From assembly GCA_029204225.1 (NCBI GenBank), contig CM055099.1:39341192-39405191 (forward strand): a stretch of DNA of 64,000 nucleotides, read 5' to 3'. Under the pieces are notes generated by a model that made no database searches, was not told the DNA's origin, and worked only from the letters and a program-made list of their open reading frames with translations. Origin of the DNA: Diphasiastrum complanatum. Taxonomy: Eukaryota > Streptophyta > Lycopodiopsida > Lycopodiales > Lycopodiaceae. Shown piece after piece: positions 21,201-29,060 of the stretch; position 1 is the stretch's first letter; each line of letters opens with the position of its first letter. A program made the position numbers and the translations under genes.

Positions 21201-22368
21201 TGGGGGCAGGACCCACAATTATATGATTTGTAAGGCTTATATCATTATTATTTAATTCTGGCTTTATGAAGAGGTGCTTCTTTCTTAGGGAAATGTTGCC
21301 CTTATTTTGGACTTCTTTTTCAAATTAGGGATATGGCGCTAGTTTGAATAAAGTATCAATAGGAAGCTGAATCACGCACGTAGTAGCTTATGATTTGGAT
21401 CATTCATGAATTCTTTGTAGAGACTCATTGCTCTTCCTTGTAGGGCATCAACTATTGACTGTATTTGATGTTCTTTCATTATTTGTAGGTTGAGGATGGT
21501 ATTTTTACCATATTTTATAGCCTATTTGTTCTCAATCTAGTCCTAGATCTGTGATTTAGTTCATAACATGGTATTTGAGCACTTTGCAAGGCATGTAGAG
21601 GCTGGATTTTTCAATGCCGATTTTCTTTTGTTGACATTTGTGCAATAGTTTGCATTTGTTTTGACTAGCATTCATGGTTCTTACGTACAACTTCCACTGC
21701 TTATACATGCTCAAATTTGTACCACTGCATGACATTCTTGGTTGATACTTTTGCTTGGAATGTTGTTGTTCCAGTTTTTGTTGAAGCTTTTTGGCTTTCG
21801 TGTTTTCTTCCTACAACTTGGAATCTTTGTGTTGGTATGAGTGGTCCAGGGTGTTTATGGTACCTATTAGTGGGCTGATGTTGAAATTTGTTAGTAACCT
21901 CTTTCTTCTATACTTGTGGCATCAAGTACTGAGATCTACCATTATATAATAGAGTTCTTGTAGCTCATTAGACAAAAATGTATTGTCTATACTTGATATT
22001 GGTAGATCCTTTTCATCCTAGATGAGGTGACCATTCTTTCTTGATGACCTTTTGACCATTCCACATGGTATCTACATGTTATCTTGAAGTCTAAATAAGT
22101 TGGTCCTTGAAAAAGCAATGCTTATCATCATGACCTTACATTAACTTTAGTACATTTACAGATATGGAGATTACGTAATGGTCCACGTGTGTCAGTGATA
22201 CGCTACCAGGGAAGTTGTCGATTGTTACAACCTATTTCAGCTTTGTGGACCTCAAATAGATCATCTGTTACAGATCAAAACTATGAACCTTCAATAGTGG
22301 CAATTTTCAACGGAGATTCAGGACAATTATCATTGCTGAATCCATTTGCTTTGTTGCCACAATGTTAA
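12122..22368 (+). CDS. RAB3GAP2: RAB3GAP2-like protein, last four coding exons
   Basis: Homologue of the non-catalytic subunit of the Rab3 GTPase-activating complex, which with the catalytic subunit acts on Rab GTPases in membrane traffic. Coding exons are 12122-12282, 12789-12937, 13109-13267 and 22162-22368, all with GT donors and AG acceptors that keep one frame. Recognisable blocks: TLSSLAKTFWRTEHTPP, SLITTLKDPPRRGERLAVSP, SGSLAAITDSLGRVLLLD, VRALVVVRLWKGYRDAYC, LAIHAPRRGVVE, IWRLRNGPRVSVI and NGDSGQLSLLNPF before the stop. These match the end of the N-terminal beta-propeller-like domain (Rab3GAP2_N). From memory, plant homologues consist mainly of this domain and end soon after it, so the stop looks genuine. 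The 5' part of the gene was not recognised in the window. Family confident; plant cellular role inferred. Confidence 0.88.
12789..12937 (+). CDS. RAB3GAP2: RAB3GAP2-like exon b
   Basis: 149 bp between tcttgcag and gtaaca. Encodes the most conserved block of the family (LAVSPSGSLAAITDSLGRV) and ends in phase 0 at RLWK. Confidence 0.92.
13109..13267 (+). CDS. RAB3GAP2: RAB3GAP2-like exon c
   Basis: 159 bp between ggttgcag and gtatcc. Begins GYRDAYCMF directly after RLWK and ends APRRGVVE, both expected family blocks. Confidence 0.92.
13800..13890 (-). repeat. tRNA-derived SINE-like relic
   Basis: On the minus strand an A-box-like ggcatgttggtaaag (near 13872-13888) is followed after about 30 bp by a B-box-like gagttcaactcc (near 13832-13843), the spacing of an RNA polymerase III promoter. 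A CCA-tailed or folded tRNA is not evident. The 3' extent is unknown. Confidence 0.4.
14711..14776. repeat. palindromic repeat block A
   Basis: After aaccatagttgca come overlapping palindromes built from GAATCGCGATTC. The perfect 16-base palindrome GCGAATCGCGATTCGC is at 14736-14751. The block is followed by a run of 17 A. It is related to blocks at 26671, 27020, 28828, 28872 and 29000. Confidence 0.8.
15664..16170 (+). pseudogene. hAT transposase N terminus (BED zinc finger)
   Basis: From ATG 15664 the protein has a BED finger at about residues 30-68: WRCLHCGGHFTGSLTRVRAHL, followed by GISDCP, giving a C-x2-C...H...C set like that of plant hAT transposases. A TAG interrupts at 15925, after which the same frame continues as a Gly/Thr/Ser-rich linker with a repeated GHG..AG..ST unit, then LQDLAMEYLNSDARSTMKA. 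It stops at 16170, exactly where the copia LTR begins. A tttgcag acceptor at about 15643 suggests the usual 5' intron. The catalytic RNase-H-like and dimerisation domains are not found. Confidence 0.65.
16171..16505 (-). repeat. copia 3' LTR
   Basis: Its inner end is exact: the minus strand reads AAGGGGGGG then TGTTGAAGAG. The outer end at 16171 (TGAGAAAAC on the plus strand) is set by the break in the hAT relic and the TG/CA rule. Length 335 bp. Confidence 0.7.
16500..19705 (-). pseudogene. copia pol: protease, integrase, RT, RNase H
   Basis: About 1,065 codons open from the protease to the stop. In order: protease SGASKHMTP; GAG-pre-integrase LWHERYGHLS with CEACALGK; integrase core with D in HSDLCGP, D in LRSDKGGEY and E in NGVAERKN; RT from CKWVYKTKF through QMDVKSAFLNG to LYVDDLLITG (YVDD near 17470); RNase H with YSDSDWAGD, LSSTEAEY and HCDNQSC. 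All catalytic residues of integrase, RT and RNase H are present. The stop lies inside the polypurine tract (last codons K-G-G-C). The protease joins gag only after a single extra T at about 19703, which shifts the frame in the middle of the active-site D-SGAS. Otherwise a strikingly intact copy. Confidence 0.92.
19672..20562 (-). pseudogene. copia gag with CCHC knuckle
   Basis: Reads MDKNCWEVMTGTEP, then a capsid of the copia gag type (AWTILKSMFETVDSAKLVYL, LLDQLASVGEKVSD, ILLNSL-like and MSLSAREKLPTF segments), a Lys-rich stretch, and a CCHC knuckle CNYCGKYGHFAFEC. A single TAG at 19963-19965 divides it just before the knuckle (LEQ-stop-VSKL) in the same frame. The frame then runs on to WYID, the start of the protease active site. 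Codons for HHTFKIANIL continue upstream of 20562, so the true start is further right and was not identified. Confidence 0.88.
20641..22161. other. intron DNA without clear feature
   Basis: AT-rich. A weak gag-like reading (VVHFVEGLRQNVCFRL, plus strand near 20970-21030) was noticed but is too short to assign. The last bases are the acceptor of the final RAB3GAP2-like exon. Confidence 0.35.
22162..22368 (+). CDS. RAB3GAP2: RAB3GAP2-like terminal exon
   Basis: 207 bp including the TAA. Starts IWRLRNGPRV (family: VWQMR-GPR), passes through GSCRLLQPIS and ends NGDSGQLSLLNPFALLPQC. It joins exon c in phase 0. Confidence 0.85.
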   Translation: MWRLRNGPRVSVIRYQGSCRLLQPISALWTSNRSSVTDQNYEPSIVAIFNGDSGQLSLLNPFALLPQC

Positions 22369-25300
22369 GATCCAACAAAATTATGTAAGTTATCTCTAAC
22401 CCTTCTTCTTACTGCAGGTGTGCTTTAGATTGACATTGTTGCTCCCATAAGTAGTAAGCTACATATGATATATTACTAGTATTTTCATACAAGTTTCGTC
22501 CTCAAAGCAATAATTTTTTTCTTACAAACACAATTCAAGTGGTCAGTGGTGATGCGGGATAATGCATTGCTGAACCTTTGAAAATTTTCAATAGTGTATG
22601 TAATTGAGTTCCATTATCAATTTTTATTACTTGAATCAATACATTTCTATTGTTTCTTGAAGAGAATGCTTGTGAAATTTTTTTAATGTGTTAGTTTTAC
22701 CATCTCTCAGTGCCTCAAATGAAAGTCCTAATTTAATAGGAGCACTTTCTAGGTGGAACAGGAGGTAAATAGATCCATGATTTAGGTTGCAACAGTTGAT
22801 GCCCAGACCTAAATGTGTTGCGTAATCAAAAACTTACAATTGTAGTCATGTCACTTGCCTTTGGCTGAGAGCTTTTTTTTTGAGAGTATATCTAGAGGGT
22901 AATCTTAGGCAAAAGTTTAGATGATTTCGTGTTCTATAAAAAACTAATCAGCCATGGTAATTTATGTCCTTATGAAGTAAGATAGTGGTTTGTTTTATGG
23001 CACTTTGAAGATGACATCTGCACTCCTAAAACCATACTTCATCTACTTACAATGTGAAGGACCCACCTATGTCTTTAGGAAGGGAACATTAACTTGGGCA
23101 CTCAAACCTAATGGGAGACTACTAGAAATTTTAATCATAAGCTTTATATAAAAAGAATGGGTCTACAGTAGCACATTTGAAGCGTATACTAATGAATAAG
23201 ATCAAACTGATTTCTAATGCTCTCGCTTAGGCTCAAATATGATAGGAGTAAAGAAATGAATTGCAGCAGCATCTAGAGTGTCCAAAAAATGTTATGCATA
23301 TCCCTGCTGCCCCTATACTTGACTCACACTCAAGCAAACCATCAAACCACCAGGTTTGGCACACAAAGTATCATGCAAATACAAATGACTACTTCGTTTC
23401 ATTGTAGCAAATGCACAACGACTGATGATTTGCCTCTTCTACATCCCATGCTTGACGTTGCCAACTTTGATTTGATCATTGGTAGCTTGTGATGATAGAA
23501 ATTGTCAGGTACTTCAAGAATGAACTCGGGGAGGCAATTTTCCTTATTAGGATTGTCTGCAAGGCAACGTACTTACTACTGTCATATGTTTTTGATACCT
23601 TTTTGGAGGATAATTGTCATTTAATGGTTTTCAGTTTTGTTTTGTTGCTTTGCATTTCTATCAATAAACATCTCGTAAGTGACAATGCAAGTGAAACTCT
23701 AATCATAAAGTTGGCACAGGTATGCCAAGATTCATGCCATGATAACAAATGTCAATCATATGAACAATGTAAGTTTAGAGCATAGCAATGCTTTTAGGTT
23801 ATAAGGGGCACATGAACCAATGGAGCCAAGTAGCCTCAACATTTATTGGGCCAAATGGATTCCAAGCTAGCAGTATGATCATATAGTAGGACTAATTGGA
23901 TTTGGTGGCGTACAAAGATCCCAAGCTATCCGTAAGGACTATGAATGGCTATCACCACTAGCAGGTATTGGCTCAAACTCATTCTAAGTTAGTCTGATAG
24001 ACTAGAACTGCCATACGGACAAGAACTTGCTTTGCAAATGTATAACATATACTAGCAAGAGTGGTCAACTGGTCCAATAGCGTTTTTGTCAAGGAGACAT
24101 TTTTGTTTGTCCTGCATGCTGCACGCTTTGTTTGTTAGAATTACCAGAGGTATATTCTGCTATATTGCTATTAGTTACATGCTCTTCAGCTGGTTTTTAC
24201 TTCTTTTAAGATATTTCCTACAACAACAAAGACAATTTGCTATGAGCTGTATGTGTTGGAGGGAAAATGTTGAGCACTCTCTAAGACTATCACTGAGTGG
24301 TTTTTAGTCGGAGAGACAATGCGTAGCATTTTCATAGGCTATCTATCACTATCTGATTTTGATCACTTGCTCCACTAGCAGCATCTCTTATATCCTTTGC
24401 AAGCACCATGCTATCTGACTGACCTTCAACCAGTTCCAACTGTGAGGATCTATGCACTTGATTATTGAGCATGGTAGTTCCTTGAATCAAATCAAAGTAT
24501 AAAGAATAGCCCACTATTTACTTAAAATCGTTTGATGGCAAGGAACCCAAAAATTGGATGGCAAAGCTTGAAAGTGATTTATTTTGAGATGTACCGACAC
24601 GTGATATCCAGAAAGTTCATTTAGCAACTATTCACTTAAATGTAGAGCTTCCACTTGGCAAAGGAGATACAAAATCTCTTGAACATATGTCGCTACTACA
24701 AATCGGATAGCATTTTAGAGGGACATCAAGGCTGCTATGACTAATGCACAGTGGCCCACAGGTCTCATAGACACCCTTTCATAGCAGAGTCACTAGACTT
24801 TGATTGTTCGCACATCTTCTAGGTGCAATGAAGACGTGTTCAAATGGCTCACACGATATTTCAAATGAGATATATGACCAGTATATGTGGCATGACACAC
24901 AAGAATGTACAACAAATAAGGCACAAAAGGAGGGTCATTCAGCACAGGCATGTGTAGATGAGGCAGAGGGATATTCGGATTGACATGAAAACTCCATAGG
25001 TCAGGATCATGTTTAGATAGGCCATTACATGTATCTGCAATCTTGCCATTGTCCCAAGTGCTATACGTGAACCATGAAATCACTATGATGAGGCTCATGT
25101 ATATCGAGAGCAATTACAGCTTTTGCATGAGATCAAACTTGAGCCACTAACATATGTAGCTGATATACCGTGATCAGTTCATTCAGCTCTTCTTGTGCTC
25201 CCTACAATATTGAAGTATAGTTGTAAGTGGGACCGATAACGATAACGATAAATTGCTACCGACAGGGACTCAAGATAACCAACTCGTTGTAGATGTTTAT

Positions 25301-26229
25301 GGGTATAGATGTACTGCTGATATAAGATGAATTATAAATGAATGTAACAGCTGTCGACAAAAAAAATGTGTGTGTTCAAGTAGTTATATATCTCATTGCA
25401 AGCATTTGACTTTGATTAATTGTCAAAGGTCGTGATGCCTATAGAATACTATCAAGTTTAATTTTTTTTTCAATTTCATCCCATTGTGTGCATTTGAATT
25501 AATTGGATTTTTATTTGCAGCCAATGCTTAGTGTTCTTGCAGGATCTTGTTTGAGATTGCTAATGCGTATGATTGCTTCATGCAAGACAACAGTCATTTC
25601 AAATACATTCTTTCTAGGTAAGTTGAAAGAATTTTGTTTTTTGTTAACAAACAATAATATTTTACCACATTGCTTTTAATGATTGTACATCCTCAGATTG
25701 AGACTAATGGTGTTGAGACTATTTGTCTATTATTATAATTATTCATAGTTGGACCTCCTTGGGTATAACACTACCCAAGAGAACTATTTGTGTGTGCACA
25801 ATGCATGATGATAGCGCTAGTGATTGTCTCATCTCATACAAGTGATAACACTAATCAAGAACGAGTTTTCAATATCAAACAAACTACACTTACTCCTCGC
25901 ATCTTGTATGTGTCTCTTGAGACAACAAACCCACTCTAGATTGCTATATTCCACAAGCTATGATGATTCCTTCTCCTCCTCGTGCTACTTTTGAATCCTC
26001 CTAACTTTTTACCCCTGGTAGTGTTGTCCCTAGAATGTTTGCTTATAGAGACTACATAAGGAGGGTGCTTCATTTGGATCGTGTTATGTCTTTGGGTATG
26101 GTCTCCCTTAACATGTTTGATAGATACAATCCTAATAATCTTTTGTTGTTGCTCTATACTTTAGTATACATATCTTTTCAAGATCTTGGTATATGCTCTC
26201 ACTTTTATCAACTTTTCTTTTAACCTTCT
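22369..26229. other. AT-rich intergenic DNA
   Basis: No gene recognised. 24540-24680 (plus) weakly resembles gag (WMAKLESDLF, KVHLATIHLNVELP). 25521-25618 has a possible exon flanked by tttgcag and gtaagt (hydrophobic reading PMLSVLAGSCLRLLMRM) without a known relative. Neither is firm. Confidence 0.4.
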
Positions 26230-26670
26230 TTTTGAAATCCAAAGTTCATGTTAAATCTAAAATTTTTACCTCTCGCAAAGGTCATCTCATCACAATTTTT
26301 GCTTTGCCTAATCTTGAAAAAATTAGTTTGAGCTCTATTCTTAGAAAGCATGAACTTATAAATGCTTTTCCTCGAGTGAAGAAAAAGGAAACATCCAGTG
26401 TTTTTGACATACCTCAAAACTATAGGGTAAAAAGCCTTTCATTATGCTCATATTGGTTGGAAATTAACAAAAAGAAAAGTTGTCTATCCTTAGTAGAGCC
26501 CTTGTTCTTGTGGGAACTCCGTTCATTCTAAGTTTTTTGATCCTTCTTTGGGTTGTATTGTCATTGCAGTTACATCAATCCTTCCCGCATCGTTTTTGAA
26601 AGAGTCTTTTTTGAATGGCACTAAATTTTGTCCTTTTTTAGTTGATACCTGCATGTTAAAATCTGAGTTG

Positions 26671-26690
26671 CAGCGGATCGCGATCCGCTG
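26671..26690. repeat. palindromic repeat block B
   Basis: Perfect 20-base palindrome CAGCGGATCGCGATCCGCTG after gagttg. This is the GGATC variant of the family. It is followed by cgatccggg and a T-rich run near 26740. Confidence 0.85.
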
Positions 26691-26958
26691 GAAAAACGAT
26701 CCGGGACCAGAAACTGTCCCCCGCATTGCAAAAAACATTGCAATTTTTTTTTTTATTGTGGAGGGATCCCCACAGCTAGTTGCAATAAATGACCAATGAA
26801 TAGCATTAGAAATACTGAATACAAATGAAATGATTAGCCAATGTTATATCTGTAAATCCATATCTGCAAAAACAATTTGCTTCAGTATCTGATTGAAGTG
26901 ACTAGCAGATATTGGGGATTAACTATCTGAAATCAAGCAATAGAACTGCTCCTTTGAA

Positions 26959-27090
26959 ATCCTTTCACATGATACCCATATTGGCAGGTTTGAAAAAAAA
27001 AAAACAAAAAAAATTTGCGTTCCGGGAAACCCTAATGGGAAATCCCGGATCACGATCCGGAACACGTTCCGGATCGTGTTCCGGATCGGG
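26959..27090. repeat. palindromic repeat block C
   Basis: Shares with block D the order: cctttcacatgatacccata, an A-rich run, then gcgttccgggaaaccctaat and gggaaatcccggatc. It goes on as alternating palindromes CCGGATC-AC-GATCCGG and CCGGAAC-AC-GTTCCGG. Confidence 0.85.
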
Positions 27091-28442
27091 GCCTGCATCT
27101 TTCGTTAAAATCTATAACTACGTTTTTTCATTTCATATGTATCTAGATAAATTCTCAAACAATTTTTTTTAATGTTTGCAAAATTTTCAACTTGGAATTT
27201 TTATTGAATGTAGTCCATTCTCTAGTGGGAACTTATAATGAAAGGGTTTTCTAGCATGAGTGCAACAAAAAATCTTATTTTGTCTTTCTTATAACCTTCA
27301 TTGTGACCCAAATCTTCTTTTTTGTGTTGCGTCCAAAATTTCATAAAGTTTCAAAAGACCTACATTTACGGTAGCAACTTGTAAAACTATGCTAATTTAC
27401 CTTTCTAAGTGGCTAAGTAGTTGTTTTAAAGCCTTGCTTCCTTCTGTTAATAAACTTTGGATAAAGCTACTTAAGGATGCATATGTTCCTATGAATTGTA
27501 TTTGGACTTCAAATAATTTTGTTGGTATTATAGAAGTAATAAAGGTTTCCAACGCTTCTCGTACTATAGAAGAGAAACCCAACCTTTTACTTGAAGTTTA
27601 TGATTTCACAACAATGTACATTAAAATGAATTTGGAAGATTTGATGTCTCATAAGCAGATAAGCCAATTCAAAATGTTTATAGCAATTAACTAAAGGACA
27701 CTCATAGAAAGCTTTGAAAGTTGAGAGTGTTTTGCATTTTGAGTTTGTTGGCTTAAGAATAAAAATCAAGATGTCGATTTTAAAACGAAAAGGTTTACTG
27801 AAATTGTTGATGTGAAAGATGTTTGTTCTTGGCTGCACTTCCTCTTGGGTAATTTGCAAACATTTTTTGGGTGAACAACTTTTTCAAGAAAAACTTCCAA
27901 GTCTTGGTTGCCTTTTGGCCATTCATAATAAATGACTTAAAAAATGCTCTTTTTGCATGTTCTATTCCAAATGGGTTGAAAGTATCTATGGCTATCACAA
28001 ATGCATAAGAGCATGGTCCAATCACTATTGCTGCTCTATTGTTGATAGTACAATCTAGAAGTTGAAGGTGCTCTAACACCTATGTCCTTACTCTTTTCAC
28101 ATCAAATATGACTACCAGCTTGTTAAAGTTTATCCTTCATCTATTGAAGACTTGAGATTGTGAACAGGTGTGGGTCCCACTGGATTCTTCTGCGTAAGTG
28201 GATCTGCGGTGGACACAGATGAATAAGGGGTGACAACACCGTCACTCAAATAGGATATAGTTGGCCAATTTTTTTTTTTTTTTTGAGTTTAATACTAACT
28301 AAATCAGTTTTGAATGGTGTTCTATGGCAATGGTTTGCAGATCTACTGATTCCGTTTTTTGTTAGAAAATGATAGAAAGAGTTAGAAGGAGCCTGCCTTA
28401 GATTGGCAGGAATTGTATACTTCTTTTGGAATAGCTGAAATA

Positions 28443-28505
28443 GGGGGTTCGGGGGGTGGTAGCCCCCCGAGAAACGGGGGGTCCGTGGGCTGCCGGTAGA
28501 CCCCG
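28443..28505 (+). other. G-run cluster with competing hairpin
   Basis: Runs GGGGG, GGGGGG, GGGGGG and GGG within about 50 bp give quadruplex potential. The segment GGGGGGTGGTAGCCCCCC is a perfect 6-bp stem hairpin. The surrounding DNA is AT-rich. It could be part of an LTR or TRIM-type element; no ends were found. Confidence 0.55.
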
Positions 28506-28738
28506 GCCCCGACGGTAAGGCCTCTTCATGATTTGGCCTTCCAACTCCCTGAGTGAAAACACACTTTTTGGTGTTTCACACCCGAAACAGTCGGCAGACT
28601 ACACAGTCCAAATTTCTGAAACCATATGAAAATGCAGCCAGTTTTCTTAAACCATCTACTGATGTCCAGATTTCTACTCAATGTAGCCCGCAGCCATCTG
28701 AAACCAAGCAACAGATCTGCATAGCAATTGATTTTTTG

Positions 28739-28841
28739 ATATCCTTTCACATGATACCCATATTGGCAACTATACAAAAAAAAAAAAAATCTGCGTTCCG
28801 GGAAACCCTAATGGGAAATCCCGGATCGCGTTCCGGAACGC
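28739..28841. repeat. palindromic repeat block D
   Basis: Same order as block C, about 1.8 kb downstream and in the same orientation. Ends in the perfect 14-base palindrome GCGTTCCGGAACGC at 28828-28841. Confidence 0.85.
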
Positions 28842-28860
28842 AGACTGCAACTTTGATCTG

Positions 28861-28925
28861 AACCATAGTTACAGCGAATCGCGATTCGCTGGGTATTGGG
28901 ATTCGCGAATCGAGCTTCGCTGGAA
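28861..28925. repeat. palindromic repeat block E
   Basis: Starts aaccatagttacagcgaatcg, as block A does. Contains the perfect 20-base palindrome CAGCGAATCGCGATTCGCTG at 28872-28891 and then GATTCGCGAATC. Confidence 0.85.
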
Positions 28926-28998
28926 CGAATTGCGAATGTAAATTTTTTTTTGGGGCGATATTTGTGTGTAAACGAAAACAGCGATTTGCAATGAATTC

Positions 28999-29060
28999 AA
29001 ACCATAGTTGCCCGTTCCGGAGCGGAGTGTATTCTGGAACGCGTTCTGTTTCAGAACCTG
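28999..29060. repeat. palindromic repeat block F
   Basis: Starts aaccatagttgc like A and E but carries CGTTCCGGAGCGG and GGAACGCGTTC, the GGAAC variant. A further small piece (gcgttccggaacgta) is at about 29847. Confidence 0.7.

Larger units (their letters stand above)
13268..22161 (+). other. 8.9-kb intron loaded with transposons
   Basis: The donor gtatcc follows codon E of GVVE; the acceptor tttacag precedes ATATGGAGA (I-W-R). Joining them gives the family order APRRGVVE-IWRLRNGPR in phase 0. The intron holds a SINE-like relic, a palindromic repeat, a hAT relic and a copia element. The preceding two introns are only 506 and 171 bp. 13268-13800 and 13900-14700 hold nothing I can assign. Confidence 0.85.
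26230..28080 (+). pseudogene. Penelope-like element reverse transcriptase relic
   Basis: Decayed plus-strand coding with blocks in the order expected for plant Penelope-like RTs: ILPASFLKESFLNGTKFCP (about 26578-26635), KTMLIYLSKWLSSCFKALLP (27383-27440), DFTTMYIKMNLEDL (27600-27640; family YDFSTMYTNIP), then FTEIVDVKDVCSWLHFLL and FGEQLFQEKLP (27790-27900; family WLDFLVDN..VTFG...FRQ.VGIPMG). The reading switches frame several times. A block of palindromic repeats (26660-27090) splits it between the first two segments. No GIY-YIG endonuclease was seen. Class assignment rests on block order and spacing. Confidence 0.55.

Noticed and set aside
22369-22430. Continuation of the RAB3GAP2-like gene beyond the TAA at 22366-22368
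   Set aside because: A strong donor-like gtaagt at about 22386 exists, but the frame has already stopped after the last block expected in plant homologues, and the next acceptor is too close for a normal intron.
24793-25113. Minus-strand frame of 106 codons
   Set aside because: No motif, no family resemblance, composition like surrounding noncoding DNA.
25521-25618. Possible 98-bp exon between tttgcag and gtaagt
   Set aside because: Splice-like ends occur by chance in AT-rich plant DNA, the peptide matches nothing I know, and no partner exons were found.
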